A stretch of DNA of 64,000 nucleotides, taken from Gallionellales bacterium 39-52-133 (lineage in GTDB: Bacteria; Pseudomonadota; Gammaproteobacteria; Burkholderiales; Gallionellaceae). The stretch covers positions 62,001-126,000 of the forward strand of contig NCJL01000005.1 in assembly GCA_002278935.1 (NCBI GenBank), in the 5' to 3' direction. Made by a program: the position numbers and the translations under genes. The notes beneath the pieces are model-generated. The model had not been told where the DNA came from, did no database searches, and saw only the letters and a program-made list of their open reading frames with translations. Within the stretch, counting starts at the first letter, position 1. Each line of letters begins with the position of its first letter. Of the stretch, positions 16,547 through 26,069 are shown in pieces.

Positions 16547-16997
16547 GGAAATTGTAGAGATATTTACGGACGGCGCTTGCAAGGGTAACCCTGGCGTGGG
16601 CGGCTGGGGCGCGATTTTGCGCGCCAATGGCAAGGAGCGCGAGATGTGCGGCGGCGAAGCCCATACCACCAATAATCGCATGGAACTGATGGGGGCGATT
16701 GCTGCACTAGAGGCTTTAAAGCGTCCATGCAAGGTACGGCTGCATACCGATTCCAAATATGTGCAGCAGGGCATTAGCGAATGGATACACGGATGGAAAC
16801 AGCGCGGCTGGAAAACAGCGGCCAAACAGCCGGTCAAGAATGAAGACCTGTGGCGCAGGCTGGATGCGGCTACCGGGCTGCATGAAGTGGAATGGCTGTG
16901 GGTAAAGGGCCATGCCGGACATGTGGAAAACGAACGCGCTGATGTGCTGGCGAATCGCGGCATTGAAGAGTTGATGCATAAGCAGGCAATTGTATAG
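16539..16997 (+). CDS. rnhA: Ribonuclease HI
   Basis: A 152-residue RNase HI that removes RNA from RNA-DNA hybrids. The catalytic acidic residues are visible in [11 protein letters not shown] (Asp), RMELMGAI (Glu), LHTDSKYV (Asp) and [11 protein letters not shown] (Asp), along with the basic handle [14 protein letters not shown]. The length and order match the E. coli enzyme. It is followed after 12 bases by dnaQ. Confidence 0.97.
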   Translation: MSKEIVEIFTDGACKGNPGVGGWGAILRANGKEREMCGGEAHTTNNRMELMGAIAALEALKRPCKVRLHTDSKYVQQGISEWIHGWKQRGWKTAAKQPVKNEDLWRRLDAATGLHEVEWLWVKGHAGHVENERADVLANRGIEELMHKQAIV

Positions 16998-17009
16998 TCA
17001 GGAATTGAA

Positions 17010-17711
17010 ATGAGACAAATCGTACTGGACACGGAAACAACCGGCCTCAATCCAAACCAGGGCCATCGTCTGGTTGAAGTTGCGGCAATCGAATTATGTG
17101 ACCGCAAAGTATCCGAGCGCAGCTTTCATCGTTACCTGAATCCTGAGCGTGAAATTGACGAGGGGGCTGCGTCGGTGCATGGCTTGACGCTGGATCGCTT
17201 GCAGGACGAACCCAAATTCGCAGAAATTGCGCCTGCGTTTCTGGAATTTATCAGCGGGGCAGAATTGATCATCCACAACGCACCTTTCGATATGGGCTTC
17301 TTGAACGCAGAGCTGGCCAGGGCGGGATTGCCGTTGCTGGATAATCCGGTGATCGATACCTTGAAATTTGCCAAGGATCTGCATCCGGGCAAGAAAAACA
17401 ATTTGAATGCGTTGTGCGACCGTTACATGATCGACAATTCACATCGAGTTCTGCATGGCGCTTTGCTGGATACCGAGTTGCTGGCAGAAGTGTATCTGGC
17501 AATGACGCGCGGGCAGGAAAGCTTGCTTGGCGATGAGGCTGTGAGCCAGGAAGATCAGGCAGAGCTGACAAATGGAGACCGGGTGCGTTTAACAGTACGC
17601 GTGATTCAGGCCAGCGCAGAGGAATTGACCTTGCATACCCAGCAACTGGCCGATATAGACAAAGCCAGCAAAGGTTCGTGTTTATGGAAGCAGCTGGAAC
17701 TGGACGCATGA
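17010..17711 (+). CDS. dnaQ: DNA polymerase III epsilon subunit (3'-5' proofreading exonuclease)
   Basis: A 233-residue DEDDh exonuclease. Exo I is VLDTETTGLNPNQGH, Exo II is ELIIHNAPFDMGFLN, and Exo III is HGALLDTELLAEVYLAM with the required His and Asp. The C-terminal tail, which contacts the polymerase alpha subunit, is present, and the length is close to E. coli DnaQ. The rnhA-dnaQ pairing is common in proteobacteria. Confidence 0.96.
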   Translation: MRQIVLDTETTGLNPNQGHRLVEVAAIELCDRKVSERSFHRYLNPEREIDEGAASVHGLTLDRLQDEPKFAEIAPAFLEFISGAELIIHNAPFDMGFLNAELARAGLPLLDNPVIDTLKFAKDLHPGKKNNLNALCDRYMIDNSHRVLHGALLDTELLAEVYLAMTRGQESLLGDEAVSQEDQAELTNGDRVRLTVRVIQASAEELTLHTQQLADIDKASKGSCLWKQLELDA

Positions 17712-17745
17712 TACTTATTGCCGGATTTTCTGCCTGGCCGCTTTA

Positions 17746-18936
17746 ATGGAAAACAAAACGGATGTATTGATTGTCGGTGCCGGAGCAGCGGGCATGATGT
17801 GTGCTATTCAGGCTGCGCAACGCGGCCGCACGGTCTGCCTGCTTGACCACTCGGCCAAACTGGCTGAGAAAATCCGTATTTCGGGTGGCGGACGCTGCAA
17901 TTTCACCAACCTCAATACCAAGCCGGACAATTATATTTCCACCAATCCGCACTTTTGCCGTTCGGCACTGGCACGTTATACCCCGCAGCATTTCATCAAC
18001 TGGCTAAATGAAAACGATATTCATTACCATGAAAAAAAGCTGGGCCAGTTGTTTTGCGATGATGGATCGGAAGCAATCATCGCTCTGCTCAGGCGGGAGT
18101 GCGATACCGCCGGGGTGAAGTTTATGATGCCGTGCAGCGTTGAGGAGGTCGTTCGTCATGAGGGTTTTGAGGTGCATACCAGTCGCGGCACTTTCCTTGC
18201 GCAGTCGCTGGTGATAGCGACTGGCGGGCTCTCTATCCCAAAAATCGGTGCGACCGCGTTTGGCTACAAAATTGCACAGCAATTCGGCATCCCGGTGACC
18301 AAGCTCAAGCCGGGTTTGGTGCCGCTCAGCTTCCATCCGGAGGAATGGGCGGGCTATGCCGAGCTGGCAGGTGTGTCGGTAGAGGCAGTCGTCAGTGTTG
18401 GCAAGCAGGCATTCCGTGAAAATTTGCTGATTACCCATCGTGGTTTGAGCGGCCCCTCCATCCTGCAAATATCCTCCTATTGGGAGCATGGTCAGCCACT
18501 GCACATCAATTTGCTGCCGGATAGCGATATGCATCTTGTATTTAATGAGCAGCGCGGCAACCAGATGTTGCTCACTAATTTTTTGGCACAGTTTCTGCCC
18601 AAGCGTTTTATTGAGGCATGGCTCAAGCAACTGGCGGGCGGAAATCACTACTCAGAGAACAAACCACTCAATCAATACGCCGAAAAGGAGTTGCAGTTGC
18701 TAGCCGACAGGCTGCATGACTGGCAGATTACTCCAACAGGCACGCTGGGTTACGCGAAAGCCGAGGTTACCTGTGGCGGTGTGGATACCCATGCTCTGTC
18801 ATCCAAAACTATGCAGGCCAATGACGTGCCCGGCCTGTATTTTATCGGTGAGGTAATTGATGTGACCGGCCATCTGGGCGGCTACAATTTTCAGTGGGCT
18901 TGGGCATCCGCTTATGCGGCAGGACAAAGTTGTTGA
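17746..18936 (+). CDS. BaiN/HI0933-family FAD-dependent oxidoreductase
   Basis: A 396-residue flavoprotein with the dinucleotide motif IVGAGAAGMMCA (residues 9-20), the family motif RISGGGRCNFTN (about 44-55), ATGGLSIPKIGATAFGY in the middle and a C-terminal GEVIDVTGHLGGYNFQWAWASAYAAG segment. These are diagnostic for the HI0933/YhiN group, whose physiological role is poorly defined. It ends 42 bases before a strong promoter for yceD. Confidence 0.9.
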   Translation: MENKTDVLIVGAGAAGMMCAIQAAQRGRTVCLLDHSAKLAEKIRISGGGRCNFTNLNTKPDNYISTNPHFCRSALARYTPQHFINWLNENDIHYHEKKLGQLFCDDGSEAIIALLRRECDTAGVKFMMPCSVEEVVRHEGFEVHTSRGTFLAQSLVIATGGLSIPKIGATAFGYKIAQQFGIPVTKLKPGLVPLSFHPEEWAGYAELAGVSVEAVVSVGKQAFRENLLITHRGLSGPSILQISSYWEHGQPLHINLLPDSDMHLVFNEQRGNQMLLTNFLAQFLPKRFIEAWLKQLAGGNHYSENKPLNQYAEKELQLLADRLHDWQITPTGTLGYAKAEVTCGGVDTHALSSKTMQANDVPGLYFIGEVIDVTGHLGGYNFQWAWASAYAAGQSC

Positions 18937-18977
18937 GTTTTGTCAGTGATATAGCCCGGTTTGTTCCACAGGAATCT

Positions 18978-19006
18978 TTGACAGGCAGAGGTGAAATCTA
19001 TATGAT
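18978..19006 (+). promoter_or_regulatory. Consensus sigma70 promoter of the yceD-rpmF-fab operon
   Basis: TTGACA at 18978-18983 and TATGAT at 19001-19006 are separated by 17 bases, a near-perfect sigma70 promoter. The predicted transcription start at about 19012-19014 is only two to four bases before the yceD ATG at 19016, so the message may be leaderless. Confidence 0.75.
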
Positions 19007-19015
19007 GCGCGCCTT

Positions 19016-19501
19016 ATGTTTACAAGGCCTTTCATCGATAGCTTGGACTTTGCCCGCCGCGGTGGAGAACTGAGCGGTGAGGTGCCGGTGGCCGAGCTGT
19101 CCAGAATGTCTGACATACTGGCTGATTCTGAAGGAAAAATCAGTTATTTGCTGCGCGGTCTGGCTGGAAGTGACGGTAAGCCACAGTTAGAGTTAATGCT
19201 GGATGGCGTATGTAATTTGCGTTGCCAACGCTGTTTAAATGCTTTGTCGTACCCGATCAAGCTGGTTTCAAAATTGAGGCTGGTGACTGAGGGTGATGCG
19301 GATAGCTCGGACATTGAAGATGATGAGGTGGATAACATCCCGGCCGAAAAACGTCTTGATGTGCTGGCCTTGATTGAAGAAGAGTTAATGCTGAGCTTGC
19401 CGATTGCCCCCAAGCATGGTTCAGGCGAATGCGAGATGGCAGTTGAAGGTTTGAGCCGGTCTAACAACCCGTTTGCGGTGCTGGCCGGATTAAAGAAGTA
19501 A
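19016..19501 (+). CDS. yceD: YceD/DUF177 rRNA accumulation protein
   Basis: A 161-residue DUF177 protein with the family's Cys motif CNLRCQRCLNAL (about residues 62-73), the central basic/acidic stretch and a C-terminal SNNPFAVLAGLKK. YceD influences 23S rRNA accumulation in plants and E. coli and is nearly always encoded just before rpmF, as here. The N-terminal FIDSLDFARRGGELSG is conserved in the family, which supports the start at 19016 even though no ribosome-binding site can fit before it if the promoter at 18978-19006 is used. Confidence 0.9.
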   Translation: MFTRPFIDSLDFARRGGELSGEVPVAELSRMSDILADSEGKISYLLRGLAGSDGKPQLELMLDGVCNLRCQRCLNALSYPIKLVSKLRLVTEGDADSSDIEDDEVDNIPAEKRLDVLALIEEELMLSLPIAPKHGSGECEMAVEGLSRSNNPFAVLAGLKK

Positions 19502-19531
19502 TTTTATTATTAGTTTTTAGGAGTTATTATC

Positions 19532-19711
19532 ATGGCAGTTCAACAGAACAAAAAATCTCCATCGAAGCGTGGTATGCACCGTGCGCACGATTTCCTGACA
19601 GCTCCATCACTGGCTGTTGAGCCTTCAACAGGCGAAATGCATCTGCGTCACCACATCAGCCCGAGCGGTTACTATCGAGGCAAAAAAGTTGTCAAAACCA
19701 AAGCCGATTAA
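19532..19711 (+). CDS. rpmF: Ribosomal protein bL32
   Basis: A 59-residue protein beginning [20 protein letters not shown] and ending [10 protein letters not shown], the standard bL32 sequence of a large-subunit ribosomal protein. AGGAG lies about eight bases before the ATG. It follows yceD by 30 bases and is followed by a terminator-like hairpin before plsX. Confidence 0.97.
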   Translation: MAVQQNKKSPSKRGMHRAHDFLTAPSLAVEPSTGEMHLRHHISPSGYYRGKKVVKTKAD

Positions 19712-19748
19712 TTCCGCCTTATAAGCAATTATTGGACACACAATGACT

Positions 19749-19784
19749 GCGCCCTATTCTTCTTGCTGTAGATAGGGCGCTTTT
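19749..19784 (+). terminator. Terminator or attenuator between rpmF and plsX
   Basis: A nine-base-pair stem GCGCCCTAT/ATAGGGCGC (19749-19757 with 19772-19780) is followed by TTTT. As plsX continues the conserved operon, partial read-through is likely and this would set a higher level of bL32 than of lipid enzymes. Confidence 0.8.
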
Positions 19785-19841
19785 CTGTTGTCATTTATTT
19801 ATGAATTCCGGGTTTAATTTCCGGTTAAAAAGGATCTCCTG

Positions 19842-20876
19842 TTGGATATCACAATAGCCATAGATGCGATGGGAGGGGACCACGGTCCCAAAGTCACTGT
19901 TCCTGCAGCGCTGGAGTATTTGCGCAAGCATCCTGACGATACTATCGTACTGGTGGGTTTGGCGGATGCCATTGAAGCCGAGCTGGGCTCTTTCAAGCTT
20001 CCCAGTTCGCAATTGCGTATCCACGCAGCTACTGAAGTGGTAGGCATGGATGAATCCCCGCAGCTTGCGCTGCGCGGAAAGAAAGACTCGTCGATGCGAG
20101 TTGCAATCAACCTGGTTAAAAGCGGCGAGGCGGGTGCCTGTGTCAGCGCGGGTAATACTGGCGCTCTCATGGCAACAGCCCGTTATGTACTGAAGACATT
20201 GCCGGGCATCGATCGCCCCGCGATTGCCTCCTATCTGCCCACCATAAATGGCCAGGTCTGCATGCTGGATTTGGGGGCAAACGTCGATTGCACCGCAGAG
20301 CATTTGCTGCAGTTTGGCATCATGGGCAGCGCGCTGGTCGCTGTTCTGGAGCACAAGGAAAAGCCTACCGTCGGCCTGCTCAATATCGGCAGCGAGGATA
20401 TCAAAGGGAATGAGATCGTGAAGCAGGCAGCTGTATTGCTGCGTAACAGCGATCTGAATTTTTACGGTAACGTTGAAGGTAACGATATTTTCAAGGGTGT
20501 CACCGATGTGGTAGTTTGTGACGGTTTTGTGGGTAATGTTTCACTTAAAACCACAGAAGGACTGGCGCATATGATACGAGTATTCCTGACGGAAGAATTC
20601 AAGCGCAATATTTTTACCAAAATGGCTGGTCTGGTCGCAATGCCGGTATTGAATGCGTTTAAGCGCCGCGTGGACAGCAGGCGTTATAATGGCGCGAGTT
20701 TCCTTGGGCTCAAGGGAATCGTGGTAAAGAGTCATGGTTCAGCAGATGAATTGGCATACCTTTGTGCAATCGAACGCGCCGCAGAAGAGGCCCGCGGCGG
20801 GATGCTGCACCATATTAGCGAACATATTGCAAAGTCGCATTTGGCAGGTCACAAACTAGCAGAGGCAACCCTTTGA
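19842..20876 (+). CDS. plsX: Phosphate acyltransferase PlsX
   Basis: A 344-residue acyl-ACP:phosphate acyltransferase that makes acyl-phosphate for glycerolipid synthesis. It starts with TTG at 19842, giving [15 protein letters not shown], the classic PlsX N-terminus; AAGGA lies upstream at suitable spacing. [19 protein letters not shown] and GVVVKSHG-like segments (here [11 protein letters not shown]) are family marks. Its stop overlaps the fabH start (TTGA). Confidence 0.96.
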   Translation: MDITIAIDAMGGDHGPKVTVPAALEYLRKHPDDTIVLVGLADAIEAELGSFKLPSSQLRIHAATEVVGMDESPQLALRGKKDSSMRVAINLVKSGEAGACVSAGNTGALMATARYVLKTLPGIDRPAIASYLPTINGQVCMLDLGANVDCTAEHLLQFGIMGSALVAVLEHKEKPTVGLLNIGSEDIKGNEIVKQAAVLLRNSDLNFYGNVEGNDIFKGVTDVVVCDGFVGNVSLKTTEGLAHMIRVFLTEEFKRNIFTKMAGLVAMPVLNAFKRRVDSRRYNGASFLGLKGIVVKSHGSADELAYLCAIERAAEEARGGMLHHISEHIAKSHLAGHKLAEATL

Positions 20877-21832
20877 TACATTCCAAGATTATCGGCACAG
20901 GCAGCTATTTGCCAGCAAAAGTAGTCACCAATTACGACCTGGAAAAAATCGTTGACACTACGCATGACTGGATTTTCAGCCGTAGCGGTATTTCAGAGCG
21001 CCATGTGGCCGCTGAAGGTGAAATGTCCAGTGATCTGGCGTTTCAGGCAAGCAGCCGTGCAATAGAAGCCGCGGGCCTTAACGCGAATGATATTGATCTG
21101 ATTATCGTTGCGACAACCACGCCGGATCATATTTTCCCCAGCACCGCTTGTGTGTTGCAGGACAAGCTGGGCATCAAGAGTGCAATCGCTTTTGATATTC
21201 AGGCTGTGTGCAGCGGTTTCATCTATGCGCTGAATACCGCAGACTTATATATACGCGGTGGACAGGCACGCAACGTACTGGTGGTTGGCACCGAAGTATT
21301 GTCACGCATCCTGAATTGGGAAGATCGCACTACCTGCGTTTTGTTTGGCGACGGCGCAGGCGCAGTTGTTCTGCAACGTAGCGACAAACCGGGAATCCTG
21401 GGAGCCAAACTTCATGCCGACGGCAGCCAGCGCTGCATGCTGAGTGCAACCGGACAAATCAGCAACGGCAAAATCAACGGTGAACCCTTCATTAAAATGG
21501 ACGGGCAGGGCGTGTTTAAGTTTGCGGTCAAATCGTTGAGCGAAGTGGCAGAAGAAGTCCTGGCCGAGAATAAAATGCAGGGTGCCGACATAGACTGGAT
21601 GATCCCGCATCAGGCCAATATTCGCATCATTGAAGCAACGGCCAAAAAACTGGGCTTGGGTATGGACAAGGTTGTTCTGACAGTCGCTACCCATGGCAAT
21701 ACTTCGGCTGCATCTATTCCTCTTGCGCTCGATACTGCAGTACGCGACGGACGCATCAAGCCCGGTCAACACCTGCTGATGGAAGCGGTAGGTGGTGGTT
21801 TTACTTGGGGCGCAGCACTGATACGCTGGTAA
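20873..21832 (+). CDS. fabH: Beta-ketoacyl-ACP synthase III
   Basis: A 319-residue FabH that condenses acetyl-CoA with malonyl-ACP to start fatty-acid synthesis. The catalytic Cys is in [13 protein letters not shown] (about residue 112), the His in [11 protein letters not shown], and the Asn in [11 protein letters not shown]. Translation begins at TTG (20873-20875), overlapping the plsX stop. Confidence 0.97.
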   Translation: MIHSKIIGTGSYLPAKVVTNYDLEKIVDTTHDWIFSRSGISERHVAAEGEMSSDLAFQASSRAIEAAGLNANDIDLIIVATTTPDHIFPSTACVLQDKLGIKSAIAFDIQAVCSGFIYALNTADLYIRGGQARNVLVVGTEVLSRILNWEDRTTCVLFGDGAGAVVLQRSDKPGILGAKLHADGSQRCMLSATGQISNGKINGEPFIKMDGQGVFKFAVKSLSEVAEEVLAENKMQGADIDWMIPHQANIRIIEATAKKLGLGMDKVVLTVATHGNTSAASIPLALDTAVRDGRIKPGQHLLMEAVGGGFTWGAALIRW

Positions 21833-21857
21833 TTCATTTTTTCTGATCTAAAAAATT

Positions 21858-22790
21858 ATGACTCAATACGCTTTGGTTTTTCCCGGACAGGGTTCACAGT
21901 CACGCGGCATGATGAACGGCTACGCCGATTTTTCCGTAGTGCGCGATACGTTCACCGAGGCCTCCGATGTGCTCAAGCAGGATTTGTGGCAATTGGTGGC
22001 CGAAGGTAGCGATGCCGACTTGAATGCTACGGTAAATACGCAGCCTGTCATGCTGGCCGCTGGTGTGGCGGTTTACCGCGCCTGGCAGAGCCTGAATGCG
22101 CCGGTGCCAATGATGATGGCTGGCCATAGTCTGGGCGAATATACCGCACTGGTTGCGAGCGGCGCGCTCAAATTTGCCGATGCTTTGCCGCTGGTGCGTT
22201 ACCGTGCCGAGTGCATGCAACTCGCCGTGCCCGAAGGCGTGGGTGGCATTGCCGCGATTCTCGGTCTCGAAGATGAGGTTGTGCGCGAAGTATGCAAAGA
22301 AGCCGCACAGAATGAAGTGCTGGAAGCGGTTAACTACAACTCACCCGGTCAAATCGTGATTGCAGGCAACCGTGCAGCAGTCGAGCGCGGCATGGAATTG
22401 GCCAAGGCACGAGGCGCCAAGCGCGCGCTGATGTTGCCAATGAGCGTTCCTTCCCACTGCAGTCTGTTGAAGGGTGCTGCTGAAAAACTGCGCGCTTATC
22501 TGGAAGGCGTTGCCATGCAGGCACCTGTCGTGCCTGTGCTGCATAACGCGGATGTAAAGAGCTATTCCGATGCAGCTTCAATCAAGGATGCGCTGGTACG
22601 TCAGCTTTATTCACCGGTACGCTGGGTTGAAACTGTTCAGGCTTTTGGCAAGCAGGGCATCACGCATAACGTGGAATGTGCGCCAGGCAAAGTTTTGGTG
22701 GGGCTGAACAAGCGCATTGATACCAACCAGCAGGCCTTGACACTGAATGATGGCGCAGCTTTGCACACAGTGCTGGCTGCACTGGCTTGA
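21858..22790 (+). CDS. fabD: Malonyl-CoA:ACP transacylase
   Basis: A 310-residue FabD that loads malonate onto ACP. The FPGQGSQ N-terminus, nucleophile GHSLGEYTALVASGAL, the Arg in VRYRAECMQLAVP and His in MSVPSHCSLLK are all present. It follows fabH by 25 bases in the same operon. Confidence 0.97.
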   Translation: MTQYALVFPGQGSQSRGMMNGYADFSVVRDTFTEASDVLKQDLWQLVAEGSDADLNATVNTQPVMLAAGVAVYRAWQSLNAPVPMMMAGHSLGEYTALVASGALKFADALPLVRYRAECMQLAVPEGVGGIAAILGLEDEVVREVCKEAAQNEVLEAVNYNSPGQIVIAGNRAAVERGMELAKARGAKRALMLPMSVPSHCSLLKGAAEKLRAYLEGVAMQAPVVPVLHNADVKSYSDAASIKDALVRQLYSPVRWVETVQAFGKQGITHNVECAPGKVLVGLNKRIDTNQQALTLNDGAALHTVLAALA

Positions 22791-22804
22791 ACTAGGAGAG
22801 AGTT

Positions 22805-23551
22805 ATGAGTTTACAGGGACAAATCGCATTAGTTACCGGCGCCAGCCGCGGCATCGGCCAGGCCATTGCACTTGAGCTGGGCAAGCTGGGCGCAACCGTG
22901 GTTGGAACAGCAACAACGGACAAAGGCGCGCAAGCGATTAGCGCTTATATGGATGCCGCGGGGATTAAAGGCTCCGGTATGACACTGAATGTCAACGATA
23001 GTGCACAGGTCGAAACCGTGCTCGATGCAATTGCCAAACAATATGGCGCTGCGATTACTATTCTGGTGAATAATGCAGGTATTACCAAGGACAATTTGCT
23101 GGCACGCATGAGCGATGAAGAATGGGATGGTGTTATTTCCACCAATTTGACCTCTGTATTCAAGCTGAGCAAAGGTGTAATGCGCGGCATGATGAAAGCA
23201 CGCCACGGTCGCATCATAAATATTTCATCTGTGGTAGGTAGTATGGGTAATGCAGGCCAATCGAATTACGCGGCATCAAAGGCCGGTATGATAGGTTTCA
23301 GCAAGTCTCTGGCGCGCGAGGTAGGTAGCCGCAACATCACTGTTAATTGCGTTGCACCGGGATTTATAGCCACTGATATGACAGAAGAGTTGTCACAGGA
23401 GCAGCGCGACAAACTGGTTGAACAGGTGCCATTGAAACGTTTGGGACAGGTTTCGGATATTGCGGCAACGGTAGCGTTTCTGGCCGGCGCAGGTGCGGGA
23501 TATATTACAGGTGCGACATTGCATGTAAACGGCGGCATGCACATGGAATAA
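22805..23551 (+). CDS. fabG: 3-oxoacyl-ACP reductase
   Basis: A 248-residue SDR with TGASRGIGQAIA (cofactor loop), NNAGITKDNLLARM, and the Ser-Tyr-Lys set in INISSVVGSMGNAGQSNYAASKAG. These are the FabG signatures. It reduces 3-oxoacyl-ACP with NADPH. GGAGAG precedes the ATG. Confidence 0.97.
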   Translation: MSLQGQIALVTGASRGIGQAIALELGKLGATVVGTATTDKGAQAISAYMDAAGIKGSGMTLNVNDSAQVETVLDAIAKQYGAAITILVNNAGITKDNLLARMSDEEWDGVISTNLTSVFKLSKGVMRGMMKARHGRIINISSVVGSMGNAGQSNYAASKAGMIGFSKSLAREVGSRNITVNCVAPGFIATDMTEELSQEQRDKLVEQVPLKRLGQVSDIAATVAFLAGAGAGYITGATLHVNGGMHME

Positions 23552-23569
23552 AGGACCTCACTGAAACTC

Positions 23570-23605
23570 GTACCATTTTGGAATTTGGTACAAGTTTGGT
23601 AGAAT
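23570..23605 (+). promoter_or_regulatory. Internal promoter with palindrome before acpP
   Basis: TTGGAA (23578-23583) and TAGAAT (23600-23605) with a 16-base spacer form a likely promoter. It overlaps an inverted repeat GTACCA-n10-TGGTAC (23570-23575 with 23586-23591), which could be an operator controlling acpP separately from the upstream genes. Confidence 0.55.
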
Positions 23606-23647
23606 AGACAAGTTTTGGAACTTTAACTAAGAGTAGGGAGAATAAAG

Positions 23648-23884
23648 ATGTCAGATATAGAACAGCGCGTTAAGAAAATCGTAGCCGAGCAATTGGGCGT
23701 AAACGAAGCAGAAGTTAAAAATGAATCGTCTTTTGTAAACGATTTGGGCGCAGATTCACTGGATACAGTTGAACTGGTTATGGCGCTGGAAGAAGAATTC
23801 GGCTGCGAAATCCCTGATGAAGATGCAGAGAAAATCACATCCGTTCAGCAAGCGATTGACTATGTAAACGCGCATCCCAAGTAA
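23648..23884 (+). CDS. acpP: Acyl carrier protein
   Basis: A 78-residue, highly acidic ACP. The phosphopantetheine Ser lies in [21 protein letters not shown] precedes the ATG. Own promoter and terminator bracket the gene, fitting the high ACP demand. Confidence 0.98.
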   Translation: MSDIEQRVKKIVAEQLGVNEAEVKNESSFVNDLGADSLDTVELVMALEEEFGCEIPDEDAEKITSVQQAIDYVNAHPK

Positions 23885-23898
23885 TTGATTCGTTTTTC

Positions 23899-23957
23899 AG
23901 ATGCCTCTAAAATCCAAACTTCGTTTAGAACTTTGAGTTTTTAGAGGCATCTTTGAT
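23899..23957 (+). terminator. Terminator between acpP and fabF
   Basis: A 14-base-pair stem (AGATGCCTCTAAAA at 23899-23912 with its complement at 23939-23952) encloses a loop with further pairing and is followed by TTGATTT. It begins 15 bases after the acpP stop. Confidence 0.82.
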
Positions 23958-24001
23958 TTCTAGTTTTCTTTTTTGTGTTTTCCTCGTAAGCGGAGTTAAG
24001 T

Positions 24002-25234
24002 TTGGCTAAACGTAGAGTTGTAATTACTGGCTTGGGTATCGTATCGCCTGTTGGCATTGGTGTAACCCAGGCATGGCAGAATATTGTAAATGGCAAATCC
24101 GGCATCGGGCGAATTTCGCATTTTGACCCGAGCCTGTTTGCCTGTCAGATTGCAGGTGAAGTTAAAGACTTTGACGTCACACAATATTTGCCCGCCAAAG
24201 ATGCGCGTCGCATGGACAGATTTATTCACTTTGGCCTGGTGGCCGGAATGGAAGCGTTCAAAGACTCCGGTATCGAGGTTAATGAGCAGAACGCCGAACG
24301 TATCGGGGTCAATATCGGTTCCGGTATTGGCGGTTTGCCGATGATCGAGGATACTCACAATGATTTTCTGGGCGGTGGCCCACGTAAAATCTCACCATTT
24401 TTTATTCCCGGTTCCATTATCAACATGATTTCCGGCAATTTATCCATTATGTTTGGATTAAAAGGCCCGAATCTGGCGATGGTATCCGCCTGTACCACGG
24501 GCACACATTGCATAGGCGAATCTGCTCGCATTATTGAGTATGGAGATGCTGATGTGATGGTATGCGGTGGCTCAGAAGCCACCATTTCACCGCTGGCAAT
24601 TGGTGGATTTTCATCAGCAAAGGCACTGTCTACCCGCAATGATGACCCGGCAACGGCTAGTCGCCCGTGGGACAAGGATCGTGATGGCTTTATCATGGGC
24701 GAAGGCGCTGGAGTGCTGGTGCTGGAAGAGTACGAACATGCCAAAGCTCGTGGCGCGAAAATTTACGCTGAGTTGGCAGGCTACGGTATGAGCGGTGATG
24801 CCTATCATATGACCGCGCCTAGCACTGATGGTCCCAAGCGCAGTATGTTGAATGCATTAAAGAATGCTGGCCTGAATCCTGACCAGGTCGATTATGTGAA
24901 TGCGCATGGCACCTCTACGCCACTGGGCGACAAGAATGAAACCGAAGCACTCAAGCTCGCGATGGGTGACCACGCCAAAAAGATGGTGGTCAGTTCGACC
25001 AAATCCATGACGGGTCACCTGCTGGGTGGTGCAGGTGGTATTGAGTCCCTGTTCTGCGCACTGGCAGTGCATAACCAGATTGCGCCACCAACAATCAATA
25101 TTATTGAGCAAGATCCCGAATGCGACCTTGATTACTGCGCCAATACAGCGCGTAACATGAAGATTGATATCGCTGTAAACAATAATTTCGGCTTCGGTGG
25201 CACCAACGGTACCTTGGTGTTCCGCAAGGTTTAA
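24002..25234 (+). CDS. fabF: Beta-ketoacyl-ACP synthase II
   Basis: A 410-residue elongating condensing enzyme. The Cys-His-His triad is visible in SACTTGTHCIGE, NAHGTSTPLGD and KSMTGHLLGGAGG. The N-terminus AKRRVVITGLGIVSPVG starts at a TTG codon (24002) with GGAG nearby upstream. It follows the acpP terminator. Confidence 0.97.
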   Translation: MAKRRVVITGLGIVSPVGIGVTQAWQNIVNGKSGIGRISHFDPSLFACQIAGEVKDFDVTQYLPAKDARRMDRFIHFGLVAGMEAFKDSGIEVNEQNAERIGVNIGSGIGGLPMIEDTHNDFLGGGPRKISPFFIPGSIINMISGNLSIMFGLKGPNLAMVSACTTGTHCIGESARIIEYGDADVMVCGGSEATISPLAIGGFSSAKALSTRNDDPATASRPWDKDRDGFIMGEGAGVLVLEEYEHAKARGAKIYAELAGYGMSGDAYHMTAPSTDGPKRSMLNALKNAGLNPDQVDYVNAHGTSTPLGDKNETEALKLAMGDHAKKMVVSSTKSMTGHLLGGAGGIESLFCALAVHNQIAPPTINIIEQDPECDLDYCANTARNMKIDIAVNNNFGFGGTNGTLVFRKV

Positions 25235-25259
25235 TTCATCTTTTTCGTCCAGGTGTGCC

Positions 25260-26069
25260 ATGATAATCAACGGCTTACCGGGTGACTCAATTTATGCAAA
25301 TGACCGTGGCCTGCTTTATGGCGACGGTGTGTTTCGCACCTTGCTGATTCGTCACGGCAAACTACTGCACTGGCCTCAACATTACAACAAACTTCAGCAT
25401 GATTGTGCTGCGATTGGAATTATTTGCCCGTCAATTCAATTGCTTGGCGCTGAACTCGGGCAACTGGCCCTGTCTGATCCTGATGCGATAGCGAAGATTA
25501 TGATTACGCGCGGCCCGGCTAGCAGAGGTTATGCGCCTGCGGCCAATCCTCAAGTTACCCGAATTATCAGTACCTCCGGCATTCCTGATTATCCAGACTC
25601 TTATGCCGCTCAGGGTATCAAAGTATATCTCTGCAAACTGCGTATGGGTCATCAACCCAGACTTGCTGGTATTAAGCATTTGAATAGACTTGAAAATGTT
25701 TTGGCGGCGGCAGAATGGAATAACCCCGATATAGCTGAAGGCATATTGCTGGATCAGGATGGGTATGTCATTGAAGGTACGCGCAGCAACCTGTTTCTGG
25801 TGCGGGATGGTAAATTGTTTACCCCGGATTTGTCGAAATGCGGAGTGGCGGGTTTACAGCGTGAACGGGTGATAAACTATGCCCGTCAGCAACGCATAAT
25901 ATGCAAAGTAACAGAATTAACGCTGGATGATCTGCTGGCAGCTGATGAGATATTTTTGGTAAACAGTGTGATCGGTCTATGGCCTGTTCGCGATCTTCAC
26001 CGCTTCAGCAGCCAGCATTTTCCAGTTTCCCTTCAAATTCAAGAGTGGTTGAACAATGGGTCTAATTAA
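25260..26069 (+). CDS. pabC: Aminodeoxychorismate lyase
   Basis: A 269-residue fold-type IV PLP enzyme that releases 4-aminobenzoate for folate. The ATG at 25260 gives MIINGLPGDSIYANDRGLLY, the usual start; the open frame upstream overlaps fabF and is not used. The PLP Lys is in GIKHLNRLENVLA, and the phosphate-binding GTRSNLF region follows. It overlaps mltG by 14 bases, a conserved order in proteobacteria. Confidence 0.93.
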   Translation: MIINGLPGDSIYANDRGLLYGDGVFRTLLIRHGKLLHWPQHYNKLQHDCAAIGIICPSIQLLGAELGQLALSDPDAIAKIMITRGPASRGYAPAANPQVTRIISTSGIPDYPDSYAAQGIKVYLCKLRMGHQPRLAGIKHLNRLENVLAAAEWNNPDIAEGILLDQDGYVIEGTRSNLFLVRDGKLFTPDLSKCGVAGLQRERVINYARQQRIICKVTELTLDDLLAADEIFLVNSVIGLWPVRDLHRFSSQHFPVSLQIQEWLNNGSN

